Positions 42,519 to 51,880 of a DNA stretch of 64,000 nt are shown piece after piece. The position numbers and the translations under genes were made by a program. Each line of letters starts with the position of its first letter. The first letter of the stretch is position 1. The DNA comes from Chryseobacterium endalhagicum. Lineage in GTDB: Bacteria; Bacteroidota; Bacteroidia; Flavobacteriales; Weeksellaceae. Location: positions 91,727-155,726 of the forward strand of contig NZ_JAELVM010000004.1 of NCBI RefSeq assembly GCF_016745235.1, given 5' to 3'. The notes under the pieces are model-generated. The model had not been told where the DNA came from. It ran no database searches and was given only the letters and a program-made list of their open reading frames with translations.

Positions 42519-44009
42519 TCAGGCGTCAACGTTGAATTTTCTTTCGTTAATCAACTCTGCAATGGCCAGCATATCCTTCCCGATCAGCCTGTCGTCTTCA
42601 AGCTTTTTTACCTTGGAACGGATCACGGCAAAGTTCTCCTCAATAATTTTAGAACATTTGGAAGGTCTTCTGAACTCTAATCCCTGCGCTGCAAACATCA
42701 GTTCAACAGATAATATATTCACCAGATTTCCTAAAACCTGATTAAATTTTCTACCGGAAATACTTCCCATAGAAACGTGGTCTTCCTGTCCTAAACTTGT
42801 AGGAATAGAATCTGCCGACGCCGGGAAGCACAGTGTTTTATTTTCCGTCACCAAAGCAGCGGAAGTATATTGCGGGATCATGAATCCTGAATTCAGTCCT
42901 GAGCTTTCTGTCAGTAATCTCGGCAATCCGTATTTTCCTTCCAGTAATAAATAGCTTCTTCTGTCTGAAATATTTCCTAATTCAGCTACAGCCAGTGTAG
43001 CGTAATCCAGTGGAAGCGCCATCAGCTGTCCGTGGAAGTTTCCACCGGAAATAGATTCCTCAGCACTTAAAACAATCGGGTTATCCGTCACTGAATTAAG
43101 TTCCGTTTCTGCCATCAATTTAAGGTGTTCGAAAGCATTTCTGCTGGCACCATGCACCTGCGGCACACATCTCATGGAATAAGGATCCTGAACTCTTTCG
43201 CAGTCTTCGTGCGCTTTCATATTTTCAGAACCTTTTAAGAATTTAACCATTCTGGCTGCCACTTTTTTGCTTCCTTCAAAAGGTCTGATCTCATGAAGTT
43301 CCTTTTTGAACGGACTTTCGGAACCTCTGTATGCTTCGATACTCATTGCGGCAGTCATATCCGCAAGGTTTAATAAATATTCAAATTTTTCCAGCCCTTT
43401 AATGGCGTGGGCTAAAATAAACTGCGTCCCGTTGATCAGTCCCAGACCTTCTTTCGGGCCTAAAGCTAATGGTTCCAGACCGTGTTTCTCCAAAACCTCC
43501 ATGGTTTCAAAGATCTGATCTCCTTCCCAAACCTGTCCCAATCCAAGCAATGGAAGCACAAGGTGAGCAAGAGGGGCAAGATCTCCGGAAGCTCCTACAG
43601 ACCCCTGCTCAGGTACTACCGGAATAATATCTTTTTCAAGCATCAGGATCAGTCTTTCAATCACTTCCAGGGAAACACCTGAAAATCCTTTAGACAAAGC
43701 ATGAACTTTTGCAATGATCATGATCTTGGAAAACTCTTTATTGATAGGCTTCCCAACCCCTACTGCGTGGGAAATAATAAGGTTATACTGCAGCTGTGCC
43801 GTTTCATCAGCTGATATCTTAGTATCACAAAGCGGTCCGAAGCCCGTATTGATCCCATAAACACATCTGTCAGACTCTACAATTTTCTGAACATTTTTCT
43901 GGGATTTCAGGATCTGTTCTTTGGCAGCTTTATTAAGTTTAGCTTTACCTGGTTTTTTACAGATTTCCAGAACATCATGGAAAGTGAAAACATCTACACC
44001 GTATATCAT
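42519..44009 (-). CDS. hutH: Histidine ammonia-lyase
   Basis: A 496-aa lyase of the aromatic amino acid ammonia-lyase family. The MIO prosthetic group precursor A140-S141-G142 is in GSVGASGDLAPLAHL. Other family segments are YGINTGFGPLCDTKI, GTQFILAHAIKGLE, and QVHGASRNAFEHLK. HutH deaminates histidine to urocanate, the first step of histidine use. The remaining hut genes are not in the window, and tyrosine/phenylalanine lyases share the fold, so the symbol rests on sequence similarity. A copy of the MITE-like element lies upstream. Confidence 0.88.
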   Translation of the reverse strand: MIYGVDVFTFHDVLEICKKPGKAKLNKAAKEQILKSQKNVQKIVESDRCVYGINTGFGPLCDTKISADETAQLQYNLIISHAVGVGKPINKEFSKIMIIAKVHALSKGFSGVSLEVIERLILMLEKDIIPVVPEQGSVGASGDLAPLAHLVLPLLGLGQVWEGDQIFETMEVLEKHGLEPLALGPKEGLGLINGTQFILAHAIKGLEKFEYLLNLADMTAAMSIEAYRGSESPFKKELHEIRPFEGSKKVAARMVKFLKGSENMKAHEDCERVQDPYSMRCVPQVHGASRNAFEHLKLMAETELNSVTDNPIVLSAEESISGGNFHGQLMALPLDYATLAVAELGNISDRRSYLLLEGKYGLPRLLTESSGLNSGFMIPQYTSAALVTENKTLCFPASADSIPTSLGQEDHVSMGSISGRKFNQVLGNLVNILSVELMFAAQGLEFRRPSKCSKIIEENFAVIRSKVKKLEDDRLIGKDMLAIAELINERKFNVDA

Positions 44010-44102
44010 TTCTAAAAATTTCCTTAAAAATACGCATTTAACAATAATTGGAAAAGGTAAATTTTATGGTACTATATTTTTCTGACGATACGTCAATTAA
44101 TT

Positions 44103-44341
44103 TAACTTGAGTTCGGGATAAGAAGTTAAGATTAAAAGGCGGGAAGCGAGAAGCTAGAGGCTGGAAGTTATTATTGGACAATAATATTAAATAACTGCCT
44201 TTAAATTTGTTGAAGCGGATTCAAAAAATTAATAAAACCGCTGTACATTTCTACCTTTGGACTTCAATAACTTCCCTCTTCCGGCTTCAAACTTCCTTAC
44301 CTCTTATAAAAACGAAAATGCCTTATCCCAAACTCAGGTTA
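44103..44341. mobile_element. MITE-like inverted-repeat element, copy 2
   Basis: The reverse-complement relative of 1489-1728: ends at 44103-44123 and 44321-44341 match the same terminal repeat with single changes, and the interior matches over nearly its whole length. The 7-mer TTAATTT lies at both flanks (44097-44103 and 44339-44345). It again occupies a gap between divergent genes (hutH and the 253-aa protein). The remainder of this 380-bp gap holds nothing recognisable. Confidence 0.78.
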
Positions 44342-44389
44342 ATTTGCTATTTTTACCTCCGAAATTTAAAAAACAATTACCAATAACTT

Positions 44390-45151
44390 ATGAAACTTAA
44401 AACTTTACTGCTTGCCTTTTGTGTGGCAGGTACCGCATCTTTCGCCCAGAAAGTAAAATATTCCAAAGAGGAGAAAAAGAAAATGGAAACCTATCTCTTT
44501 AATGAAGGCTTCAATGCCCCGTCTCCTAAAAAAACATCAACGGTTATTTTAAAGGATGGAACGGAGCACAAAGGGTTTTGCGGCAAAATTGAAACTAAAA
44601 AAGGACAGATCTATGAGGTTTCACTGAAAGACAGCATCTCGAAAAAAGGTGAAATCTTTACTGCCGATCAAATCAGTGAAATGTATGTGTATCCGAGTAA
44701 TGCTGAAAAAATTGCAAAAGTTGCCAAATACATGGGAAATATCCGAAACTTCAGCACAAAAAAACTGACTAAAAATACAGACGGAGGAAGGATCCATTTC
44801 GTGAATCAGACTGTTTCCCTGAAAAATAAAAAAGATGACAAGGAGTTCCTGATGCAGCTGATCAATCCTGAATTCAGTGATATTATTTCTGTATACCATG
44901 ATCCGAGAGCTAAAGAAACAGGCGGTTTTTCTATGATGGGTTCACCTCAGCTTGGTGGCGGCGTGATTAAATCTTATTATGTAAAGAAAGGTGATAAGGT
45001 GATGTGGCTGCACAAGGATGATTTTGAGGACAATTATGATTTTCTCTTTGGTGACAATGCAGAATTCATAAAAAAATACCCGAAAGATTCTGCGGAATGG
45101 GATTATCTGAGCTTCCTGATCAGTGAATATACTGCAATGAGCAACGGATAA
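44390..45151 (+). CDS. Secreted protein of unknown function (253 aa)
   Basis: A signal peptide of about 19 residues (ending ASFAQ) precedes a mature protein with a beta-rich N-terminal part (STVILKDGTEHKGFCGKIETKKGQIYEVSLKDS), which looks like a small barrel as in many flavobacterial envelope proteins. A helical middle and a C-terminal segment KSYYVKKGDKVMWLHKDDFEDNYDFLFGDN follow. No named family recognised. There is no lipobox and no T9SS tail, so it is probably periplasmic. It ends in a good terminator and is separated from the next gene by 79 bp. Confidence 0.68.
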   Translation: MKLKTLLLAFCVAGTASFAQKVKYSKEEKKKMETYLFNEGFNAPSPKKTSTVILKDGTEHKGFCGKIETKKGQIYEVSLKDSISKKGEIFTADQISEMYVYPSNAEKIAKVAKYMGNIRNFSTKKLTKNTDGGRIHFVNQTVSLKNKKDDKEFLMQLINPEFSDIISVYHDPRAKETGGFSMMGSPQLGGGVIKSYYVKKGDKVMWLHKDDFEDNYDFLFGDNAEFIKKYPKDSAEWDYLSFLISEYTAMSNG

Positions 45152-45169
45152 TCATTTGAAAATATTTAT

Positions 45170-45195
45170 AAAGCTGCAGGATTTTCCGCAGCTTT
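45170..45195 (+). terminator. Terminator of the 253-aa secreted protein gene
   Basis: 8-bp stem AAAGCTGC/GCAGCTTT followed by a T-run. Confidence 0.88.
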
Positions 45196-45230
45196 TTTTT
45201 ATCTTTTACCTCTTAATTTAAATAGTCCCC

Positions 45231-46094
45231 ATGAAATTTTCTATCAATACCGTTCTGATGGTAAGCTTCCTGTTCTGGGGTGCTTTGGGAAGAGTATTTA
45301 AAGGCTGTTCAAAGGCTGATGATGCCGTACATGCCGGAACTTATGTGAAAAACCTTGATCATATTCCCTATCAGACCAATTATAAAACGATGGGGCGCTA
45401 TCTCACTTCCGAGTCTGTGATCAAAGATCCACTTACGCTGCAGCGGCATATCGAAACGGCAGAGCTCGTTGATACAAAGATTATTAATGATCTGAAACTT
45501 AAAGATCCAAAGTTAAAAGAACAGGTTGATCAGATAGACCTCAAATATCTTCCTTCTGAAAGGGTGGCTGAGTATCAGAAAATTATTGAAAGCCGCCTCA
45601 GGGATATTGATTTTATGAGTTATAAGAAGTTATTCAAGGTTTTAAAAATCGCCTCCAAAATGAAGAAATTCTATCATCTTGACGGCAATATTAAAGATGA
45701 TAATAAAAAGGTAGGTGACAATTATATCTATTCAAAAAACGGTTTTGATCTTCTCATACCGCCAGGTTTTCATGAAATAACTTCTCTGCAGCATCCGCTT
45801 ATTGATAAAATCTGGATCAATGACAAATCTATGATTACCGTGTATACTTTTGAAAAAAATCAGGAAAAATCATTGGAGGAATGGAAAGTATTCAAAGGGC
45901 AAAACCGCAACCGGCTGCAGCTGTTTGAAAGTGAGAAAGACCTCATCAATCACTCCGTATTCTCTGAGGGTGAAAAAATTTACGGCTCTTTAAAAATCTT
46001 AAATAAAGGAAAGAAAATTCTGTTCGTGGAAATAAGCTTTGATGACCATTTATCTTATATTGAATACCGCAAGAAATTACTCTCTGAAATTTAA
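45231..46094 (+). CDS. Membrane-anchored protein of unknown function (287 aa)
   Basis: Begins with a hydrophobic segment (about residues 5-22) followed by FKGCSKADD, where the Cys could be lipidated although the lipobox is atypical. The middle (about 60-140) is charged and helical. The C-terminal half (YIYSKNGFDLLIPPGFHEITSLQHPLIDKIWINDKSMITVYTFEK) reads like a PsbP/DUF-type beta-sheet domain that often follows such helices, but I cannot name it. It is separated from uvrC by 59 bp on the same strand. Confidence 0.6.
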   Translation: MKFSINTVLMVSFLFWGALGRVFKGCSKADDAVHAGTYVKNLDHIPYQTNYKTMGRYLTSESVIKDPLTLQRHIETAELVDTKIINDLKLKDPKLKEQVDQIDLKYLPSERVAEYQKIIESRLRDIDFMSYKKLFKVLKIASKMKKFYHLDGNIKDDNKKVGDNYIYSKNGFDLLIPPGFHEITSLQHPLIDKIWINDKSMITVYTFEKNQEKSLEEWKVFKGQNRNRLQLFESEKDLINHSVFSEGEKIYGSLKILNKGKKILFVEISFDDHLSYIEYRKKLLSEI

Positions 46095-46153
46095 AAACAG
46101 ATTTAAAATAATAAGTCATAATAGATCAAAGCAAAATTCCGTAATTTTGTTAT

Positions 46154-47947
46154 ATGAATCCTTCTTTAGAATTACAGCTCAAAACTTTACCATCAGAACC
46201 GGGCGTTTATCGTTACTATGATAAGAACGATCAGCTGCTGTACGTAGGAAAGGCCAAACATTTAAAGAAAAGGGTTCTCTCCTATTTCAACAAAAATCTT
46301 CCGGGCTACCGTATCAAAATAATGGTAGGAAAGATCGTCCGTCTGGAAACCACCATCGTGAACAGTGAGTATGATGCTCTTTTACTGGAAAACAACCTGA
46401 TCAAGGAACACCGTCCTTTTTACAATGTATTGCTGAAGGATGATAAAACATATCCGTGGATCTGCATTAAAAACGAAAGCTTTCCCAGAATATTCCTGAC
46501 CAGAAATGTCATCAAAGACGGCTCGGAATATTACGGACCTTACGCGAAAGTGCGTCCTGCCAAGATTTTGCTGGATACCATCAAACATATTTATAAGCTC
46601 AGAACCTGCAACCTTAATCTTTCACCTTCCAAAATAGCCGAAGGAAAATATAAAGTCTGTCTGGAATACCACATCAAAAACTGTGAAGGACCTTGTGAAG
46701 ACCTGGAAAGTAAAGAGGATTATGATGAAAAGATTGATGCCATCCGGGGAATTATCAAAGGGGATTTCCGGAAAGCGAAGGAATATCTGGTCAGTCAGAT
46801 GATGAAACTGGCGGAAAATCTGAAATTTGAGGAGGCACAGACGATTAAGGAAAGACTGGATATCCTTGAAGATTATCAGGCTAAAAATACAGTCGTGAAC
46901 CCCAATATCGATGATGTGGATGTTTTTGGAATGACCAGTGATGAAGCTGCGGCTTATGTGAATTTCTTTAAGATCAGAAACGGAAATATTATCCAGAGTT
47001 TTACGACAGAAATTAAAAAGATCCTGGAGGAAACAGATGAAGATATTCTGGAAGAAGCACTGATCGAGATCCGGCAAAAGTTCAGCTCCGATTCTAAAGA
47101 AGTACTGCTTCCGTTCCATCTTTCGGTAGAAATCCCGAATGTAAAACTGATCGTTCCGAAAGTTGGAGACAAAAAAAGGATCGTGGAACTTTCGGAAAAG
47201 AATGCAAAAGAATACCGTCTGGAAAAATTAAAACAGGTACAGATCGTAGATCCGGAAAGGCATACGAACAGAATCATGGCCGAAATGCAGAAACTTCTTA
47301 GAATGCCTGTGGAACCGAGACATATTGAAGGTTTCGACAACTCAAACATTCAGGGAACCAATCCTGTTTCGGCATGTGTAGTTTTTAAAGATGGTAAGCC
47401 AAGTAAAGCAGATTACAGGATTTTTCACCCTAAAACTGTAGAAGGAGCCAATGACTTCGCCACAATGGAAGAAGTGATCTACCGCCGTTATAAAAGGATG
47501 CTGGACGAAGGGGAAAGCCTTCCGCAGCTGATCCTGATCGACGGAGGAAAGGGCCAGCTGTCCTCTGCTGTAAAAAGTTTGAGACTATTGGGACTTTACG
47601 GGAAGATAACGATTGTAGGAATCGCCAAAAGACTTGAGGAAATTTTCTTCCCCGAAGATTCCATTCCACTGTATCTGGACAAGAAATCAGAAACCTTAAA
47701 AATCCTTCAGAGAGTAAGGGATGAAGCGCACCGTTTCGGGGTAAAGCATCACAGAACGAGAAGGAAAAATTCCACCATAAAATCTGAGCTGGAAGAAATT
47801 CCGGGCGTTGGAGAAAAAACGATTGAGCTTCTGCTTTCTAAACTGAAATCGGTGAAAAGAATCAAAGAATCAAGTCTGGAAACTCTGGAAGAGATCCTTG
47901 GAAAAAGTAAGGCGAAGGTGATTTGGGAGTTTTTTAATGCTGAATAA
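46154..47947 (+). CDS. uvrC: Excinuclease ABC subunit C
   Basis: A 597-aa nucleotide excision repair nuclease. Domains in order: GIY-YIG nuclease (about 12-95; EPGVYRYYDKNDQLLYVGKAKHLKKRV), Cys-rich region (CNLNLSPSKIAEGKYKVCLEY), UVR motif (about 215-235), UvrC RNase H-like endonuclease domain (about 390-540; IEGFDNSNIQGTNPV, LILIDGGKGQLSSA) and a C-terminal helix-hairpin-helix (EEIPGVGEKTIELLLSK). UvrC makes both incisions around the lesion when loaded by UvrB. A TAATTTTG box at 46142-46149 sits only 5 bp before the ATG, so the leader may be very short or the promoter lies further up. Confidence 0.95.
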   Translation: MNPSLELQLKTLPSEPGVYRYYDKNDQLLYVGKAKHLKKRVLSYFNKNLPGYRIKIMVGKIVRLETTIVNSEYDALLLENNLIKEHRPFYNVLLKDDKTYPWICIKNESFPRIFLTRNVIKDGSEYYGPYAKVRPAKILLDTIKHIYKLRTCNLNLSPSKIAEGKYKVCLEYHIKNCEGPCEDLESKEDYDEKIDAIRGIIKGDFRKAKEYLVSQMMKLAENLKFEEAQTIKERLDILEDYQAKNTVVNPNIDDVDVFGMTSDEAAAYVNFFKIRNGNIIQSFTTEIKKILEETDEDILEEALIEIRQKFSSDSKEVLLPFHLSVEIPNVKLIVPKVGDKKRIVELSEKNAKEYRLEKLKQVQIVDPERHTNRIMAEMQKLLRMPVEPRHIEGFDNSNIQGTNPVSACVVFKDGKPSKADYRIFHPKTVEGANDFATMEEVIYRRYKRMLDEGESLPQLILIDGGKGQLSSAVKSLRLLGLYGKITIVGIAKRLEEIFFPEDSIPLYLDKKSETLKILQRVRDEAHRFGVKHHRTRRKNSTIKSELEEIPGVGEKTIELLLSKLKSVKRIKESSLETLEEILGKSKAKVIWEFFNAE

Positions 47948-47987
47948 ACATCTGCCTGTTCTAAACTTATGGATGGAGGGCGTAAAA

Positions 47988-48016
47988 AATCCTTAACTCA
48001 GTTTGAATTAAGGATT
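47988..48016. terminator. Terminator between uvrC and the 251-aa gene
   Basis: 9-bp stem AATCCTTAA/TTAAGGATT with an 11-nt loop and an A-run on the left (T-run for the minus strand). Confidence 0.75.
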
Positions 48017-48040
48017 ATATATTGTTCATTTAACGAAATA

Positions 48041-48796
48041 TTATTTTGATAAAAATACTTCTTTAGAATATTCACCGTTAGATTGCGGCATATCGATGAT
48101 GATATTTCCATTTTCAAAATAACCGATCGTATAATTTCCGTCTGTAAGTTTTACTCTGAATACATCTTTCTTTGATGAAGCTTTAAATACAGCAAATGGT
48201 ACAGAACTGCCATTTTCTGCCAGGATAAACTGATTGTTATCAACCTGTATTTTTTGAAGACTGAGCTTCCCATTGGTATACTTTTCAGATTTATTTTCCG
48301 AAGCAGGTGAAGAGGAAACTGCCTCATTTTTATTCTCAGATTGTGCAGGTACAGATTCTTCCGGTTTTACAGCTGGTGCAATTTCAGCAGGATATGAAAC
48401 CGGAACGGCAATGATAGCTTGTTTCAATGCATCCTGAAATCCTTGTCTAAAATCTTTGATCGTGGAAAATCCTTTGGACGTAAAAACGACTTTGTCTTTA
48501 CAATCCTTAATCTCAATAATTACCCTGTTCCTTAAAAAATTACTGTTATCCAAAACATTAGCATAGCCTACACTGCAAGGATTATCTTTAGCTTCAGCAG
48601 GCCAATCTTTTATGACCTGAACAACGGTATATTTTTTATCGGTCAGCCCCTTTACCAATGCAGTTTCAAGACCATATGAATCTTTATCAAAGGCTTTGAA
48701 TTTTTCCGGAACGGAAATATATTTATAATCTGAAACTTTCTGCCCAAAAATAGCTGCTCCAGCAAGCATCAATGTAAATACCGATATTTTTTTCAT
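48041..48796 (-). CDS. Exported protein of unknown function (251 aa)
   Basis: Signal peptide of about 18 residues (ending AAIFGQ), then a region (KYISVPEKFKAFDKDSYGLETALVKGLTDKKYTVVQ) that recurs in flavobacterial exported proteins. A Pro/Glu/Ser-rich linker (about 136-170) and a C-terminal beta-rich domain (GKLSLQKIQVDNNQFILAENGSS, GNYTIGYFENGNIIIDMPQ) follow. The N-terminal block resembles a DUF4136/TPR-independent domain found in envelope-stress proteins, but no firm family can be given. It lies 31 bp downstream of the 217-aa gene. Confidence 0.62.
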   Translation of the reverse strand: MKKISVFTLMLAGAAIFGQKVSDYKYISVPEKFKAFDKDSYGLETALVKGLTDKKYTVVQVIKDWPAEAKDNPCSVGYANVLDNSNFLRNRVIIEIKDCKDKVVFTSKGFSTIKDFRQGFQDALKQAIIAVPVSYPAEIAPAVKPEESVPAQSENKNEAVSSSPASENKSEKYTNGKLSLQKIQVDNNQFILAENGSSVPFAVFKASSKKDVFRVKLTDGNYTIGYFENGNIIIDMPQSNGEYSKEVFLSK

Positions 48797-48827
48797 TTTT
48801 ATTAATGTCTATATTATTATGGAACCA

Positions 48828-49481
48828 TTATTTTTTCATAGCATCATCAAAATTCTTTTTAAGCCTGCTTTCAAATTTTATTATAAAATCATTTTCAACA
48901 TCATTACTATCTAGAAGTTTCTTTGATTCTCCATCTACAGCGTTTCTCTCTACATTTCTTTTGTAATATTCTTTATTTAATGAATCTTCTCCTGATAAGA
49001 AGACAGGTAGTAATTTATCTTCTTTAACAGTATAATAAGCTAAAGTCATTCTATTCGTATAATAAATAGTTTTCTTTTTTCTTTCTTGAGTAAGAATTCC
49101 AAAATCAAATTTTAATCTATAGAAATTTTTATATGGTGAGTATTGAGAAAAAAAGGGGTTTCTATAAAGGATAATTATCTTTTCAATGTTATTTTTTTCG
49201 CAAAAATTCTTTAAATATTCTTTTTGTTTCTTATCTGATGAAAAGCCATTATTTTCTAAAATCTTAAAATCAAAATCATTTAAAGTGATAGTTTGTGCAG
49301 TGAGCTTTTTTATAAAATCCGAAGCATCATATTTTAACACTTCCGTAAATTTTACTTCTACATTATCTCCAACTTCAGCATGAATACGCTTCAGTTTAGT
49401 ATTAATATTACTTACAAAGCCTGTTTGGCAAAAAAAACTCGTTTTAAAAAAAATTAGAAAAAGTAATATGATCTTTTTCAT
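48828..49481 (-). CDS. Exported protein of unknown function (217 aa)
   Basis: Signal peptide (first about 18 residues, ending SFFCQ) and a Lys/Asn/Phe-rich mature part without recognised domain. Segments of note are IHAEVGDNVEVKFTEVLKYDAS, NIEKIIILYRNPFFSQYSPYKNFYRLKF and KTIYYTNRMTLAYYTVKE. It is more AT-rich than the flanking PorV-like and 251-aa genes, hinting at acquisition or weak constraint. It starts 22 bp after the PorV-like stop on the same strand. Confidence 0.6.
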   Translation of the reverse strand: MKKIILLFLIFFKTSFFCQTGFVSNINTKLKRIHAEVGDNVEVKFTEVLKYDASDFIKKLTAQTITLNDFDFKILENNGFSSDKKQKEYLKNFCEKNNIEKIIILYRNPFFSQYSPYKNFYRLKFDFGILTQERKKKTIYYTNRMTLAYYTVKEDKLLPVFLSGEDSLNKEYYKRNVERNAVDGESKKLLDSNDVENDFIIKFESRLKKNFDDAMKK

Positions 49482-49503
49482 TACATTTAATTATACTATA
49501 AAG

Positions 49504-50586
49504 TTAATCATTTCTGAATGCTCCCATATCCAGTTTAAGAGAAAAGAAATTGGAATAGAAATTAGAGCCTCCGATTCCGGAATTCGTAATCGCATAATCC
49601 AGTGTAAGGCCTCTGTATCTGATTCCGATACCAGCACTCGGCTGGAAAGAAACTTTTCTTTTTAGGTCTTCAATATCGGTGATCGATTGGAATCTGTTCA
49701 CCCCAAGTCGCACAAAGATCATTTTCTGATACCCAAGCTCAGCTCCCGCATACGGCGTAAGACTGGCAAAATCTGTAGATACCAAAGCGGCTGTTTTTGC
49801 AAAATCTACATTGATTCCGGCTTCCGGCAAAACATACAGACTGCTGTTGATATTGAATATTTTACTGGCCCCAACATTCAGTTTAGGCATCGTAAGTTCC
49901 ATTTTATCTTTAGGAGCAGGGTTAAATTCCTCTCCATTCACGACCGTTGAAAGTTCCTTTTGATTAATGCTCCAGAAATTCACCGTTGTGGTAGCATCAC
50001 GAAGCATACCTCCGAATTTCCATCCGTTATCTGCTTTATAAATCGCTCCGATATCAAAACCGAAACCATATCCATTGGCAAATTTCCCTACATTTCTGTA
50101 AACAATTTTAGCATTCACCCCTACGTCCAGCTTAGGATTTCCTCCGGGATTAAAAGCATAGGAAAGAATGGCTGCATAATCGGACTGGGAAAATTTGGTG
50201 ATTTTATCGTAATCGATATTCCCCTCTGCATCAATCATTTGGGTAGTATTCAGGATATTATCTACCCCCAATCTTACCACTGAAACTCCGAATACGCCTT
50301 CTTCAAGTACTTTAGCGTACGCCAGATAGTCGTATTTCGCAATAGATTCAAAATATTCTGCGTGCATTGCTGCGCCCTGCCAGTCTCTTTCAATGGCCAT
50401 GAGCCCGGCCGGGTTCCACATAGGAGAATATACATCGTCCTGATTGGAAATTACAGCTCCTCCCATGGCAAGACCTCTTGCTCCGGCTCCAATATTCAAA
50501 AATTCATTGGAGTACTTTCTTATGATCTGAGATTGAGACAGCCCAAACAGCAGTGAAAATGCAAGTAAAAAATATTTCTTCATCAT
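49504..50586 (-). CDS. PorV/PorQ family outer-membrane protein
   Basis: A 360-aa beta-barrel with a signal peptide (about 1-20). EFLNIGAGARGLAMGGAVISNQDDVYSPMWNPAGL is the shared N-terminal signature of the PorV/PorQ (FadL-like) group. PorV shuttles type IX secretion substrates from the translocon to the attachment complex; a second paralog (PorV2) is common in flavobacteria, and which one this is cannot be said from sequence. Two consecutive ATGs (50586 and 50583) can serve as start. It is followed by two exported-protein genes on the same strand. Confidence 0.85.
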   Translation of the reverse strand: MMKKYFLLAFSLLFGLSQSQIIRKYSNEFLNIGAGARGLAMGGAVISNQDDVYSPMWNPAGLMAIERDWQGAAMHAEYFESIAKYDYLAYAKVLEEGVFGVSVVRLGVDNILNTTQMIDAEGNIDYDKITKFSQSDYAAILSYAFNPGGNPKLDVGVNAKIVYRNVGKFANGYGFGFDIGAIYKADNGWKFGGMLRDATTTVNFWSINQKELSTVVNGEEFNPAPKDKMELTMPKLNVGASKIFNINSSLYVLPEAGINVDFAKTAALVSTDFASLTPYAGAELGYQKMIFVRLGVNRFQSITDIEDLKRKVSFQPSAGIGIRYRGLTLDYAITNSGIGGSNFYSNFFSLKLDMGAFRND

Positions 50587-50599
50587 ATAAATTTGATGC

Positions 50600-51487
50600 T
50601 TAGTTAAGGTTTATTTGTTTTTTAGTTTTCCGAGCCTTCATTAATCCATTTACTATGATAGCCAATATCATAACGCCTGAAGCTGCATAAAATACAGGAC
50701 TCATTTCTTCAGATTCTCCAAAGATAAAAAAAGCTAGTATAATTCCGTAGACAGGTTCTAAATTAACTGTTAAAATTAGAGTAAAAGGCGAAATATATTT
50801 CATGAGCTTCACCGATTCCAGCATTGGGAAAGCTGTGAAAACACTTGCCAACAAGCATATTAACGCCAGATCTCTGTAGTTTATTTCATCCATCTGAAAA
50901 ATCTGCCCTGTGAGTGTATAAAATACGGCCAGAACAAACCATCCGCAGAATATTTCATAGAATATAATGTTTCCGGAACTGGTTTTTCCGAACATTTTAC
51001 CGTTAAAAACAGAGAAAATAGTCCCGAATATGGCGCAGAGAATCCCATAAATAATACCTTCCTTAAAATGAAACTCTGTTTTAAAGATCAGCAGTATACA
51101 GGCAACAATCACCACTCCCATTACCACTTCTGAAATATCAATCTTCCGTTTAAAGATAATGGGTTCCAATATGGAGGCAAATAAAGTGGAAAGCGAAAGG
51201 CAGCTTAACGCTATGGAAACATTGGATACTTTAATGGAATAGAAAAAGCAGTACCAGTGAAGGGCCATGGCACAGCCGATCCCGGCCAGCTGAAAAAATA
51301 TCTTCTTCGATACTTTAATGCTTTCCTTCTTGTAAACTCTGATGAATAAAAACAGGAATACCGCCGCAAAAAGCATTCTGTAAAAAACAAGAATCTGCGC
51401 ATTGGCATGAATCAGTTTTCCTAAAATTGCCGTAAAACCCCATAAAAAAACGATCAGATGCAGCCTGAAAAGCGCTAATTTTTGCAT
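50600..51487 (-). CDS. DMT family transporter (EamA-type)
   Basis: A 295-aa permease with about ten membrane helices in two EamA repeats. The first repeat begins LHLIVFLWGFTAILGKLIHANAQILVFYRMLFAAVFLFLF; the second contains LKEGIIYGILCAIFGTIFSVFNGKMF-like sequence and ends with the typical LEPVYGIILAFFIFGE motif. The exported substrate (amino acids, nucleosides or drugs in relatives) is unknown. Its stop is 14 bp from the PorV-like start on the same strand, so the two may be co-transcribed. Confidence 0.9.
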   Translation of the reverse strand: MQKLALFRLHLIVFLWGFTAILGKLIHANAQILVFYRMLFAAVFLFLFIRVYKKESIKVSKKIFFQLAGIGCAMALHWYCFFYSIKVSNVSIALSCLSLSTLFASILEPIIFKRKIDISEVVMGVVIVACILLIFKTEFHFKEGIIYGILCAIFGTIFSVFNGKMFGKTSSGNIIFYEIFCGWFVLAVFYTLTGQIFQMDEINYRDLALICLLASVFTAFPMLESVKLMKYISPFTLILTVNLEPVYGIILAFFIFGESEEMSPVFYAASGVMILAIIVNGLMKARKTKKQINLN

Positions 51488-51614
51488 ATCCTAACTTCTA
51501 TAAATCTTTAACAGGCAAATTTACAAATAGCATTTAGAAATATTGATAAAAAGATAGATTTAGTCTGAGAAAAATCAGAAAATGTAAAATCCTGTTCATT
51601 TTGCGATCATAAGA

Positions 51615-51728
51615 CACAAAAAACCCTGAAAATTTGTTCAACGTTCAGGGCCTTCAAATAATAAACTATTAAAAAAATAAACTAGGAACTTAGAGTATTT
51701 AGCAGGGAATATGATCCCTTTTACTCTG
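51615..51728 (-). ncRNA. Candidate small RNA with 5' hairpin and intrinsic terminator
   Basis: Read on the minus strand: a TAACTTTA -7-like box (51739-51732), then AGAGTA pairing with TACTCT (51727-51722 with 51697-51692) around an inner AGGGA/TCCCT stem (51719-51715 with 51708-51704). An A/T-rich single-stranded stretch leads to a perfect terminator, CCCTGAA/TTCAGGG with T6 (51650-51624). No ORF on this strand fits between promoter and terminator, and the neighbouring minus-strand gene starts beyond it. It could belong to a known flavobacterial RNA family; I could not check. The rest of the 393-bp gap holds only the promoter of the next gene. Confidence 0.55.
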
Positions 51729-51829
51729 AAGTAAAGTTAGAAAAAATATCAGTAATTTAAAAATATTTTTTTGTTAAAAATTTCACAATTTTCTGAGAAC
51801 CAATATATTAAACACGTGTTTTACTTCAG

Positions 51830-51859
51830 TTGCTATTCATTATAAAAATAGTATCTTTA
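51830..51859 (+). promoter_or_regulatory. Promoter of the acyl-CoA carboxylase gene
   Basis: TTG at 51830-51832, 19 bp, TATCTTTA at 51852-51859, close to consensus and 22 bp before the ATG. Confidence 0.55.
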
Positions 51860-51880
51860 GCCGGAAAAAATTGAAAATTT

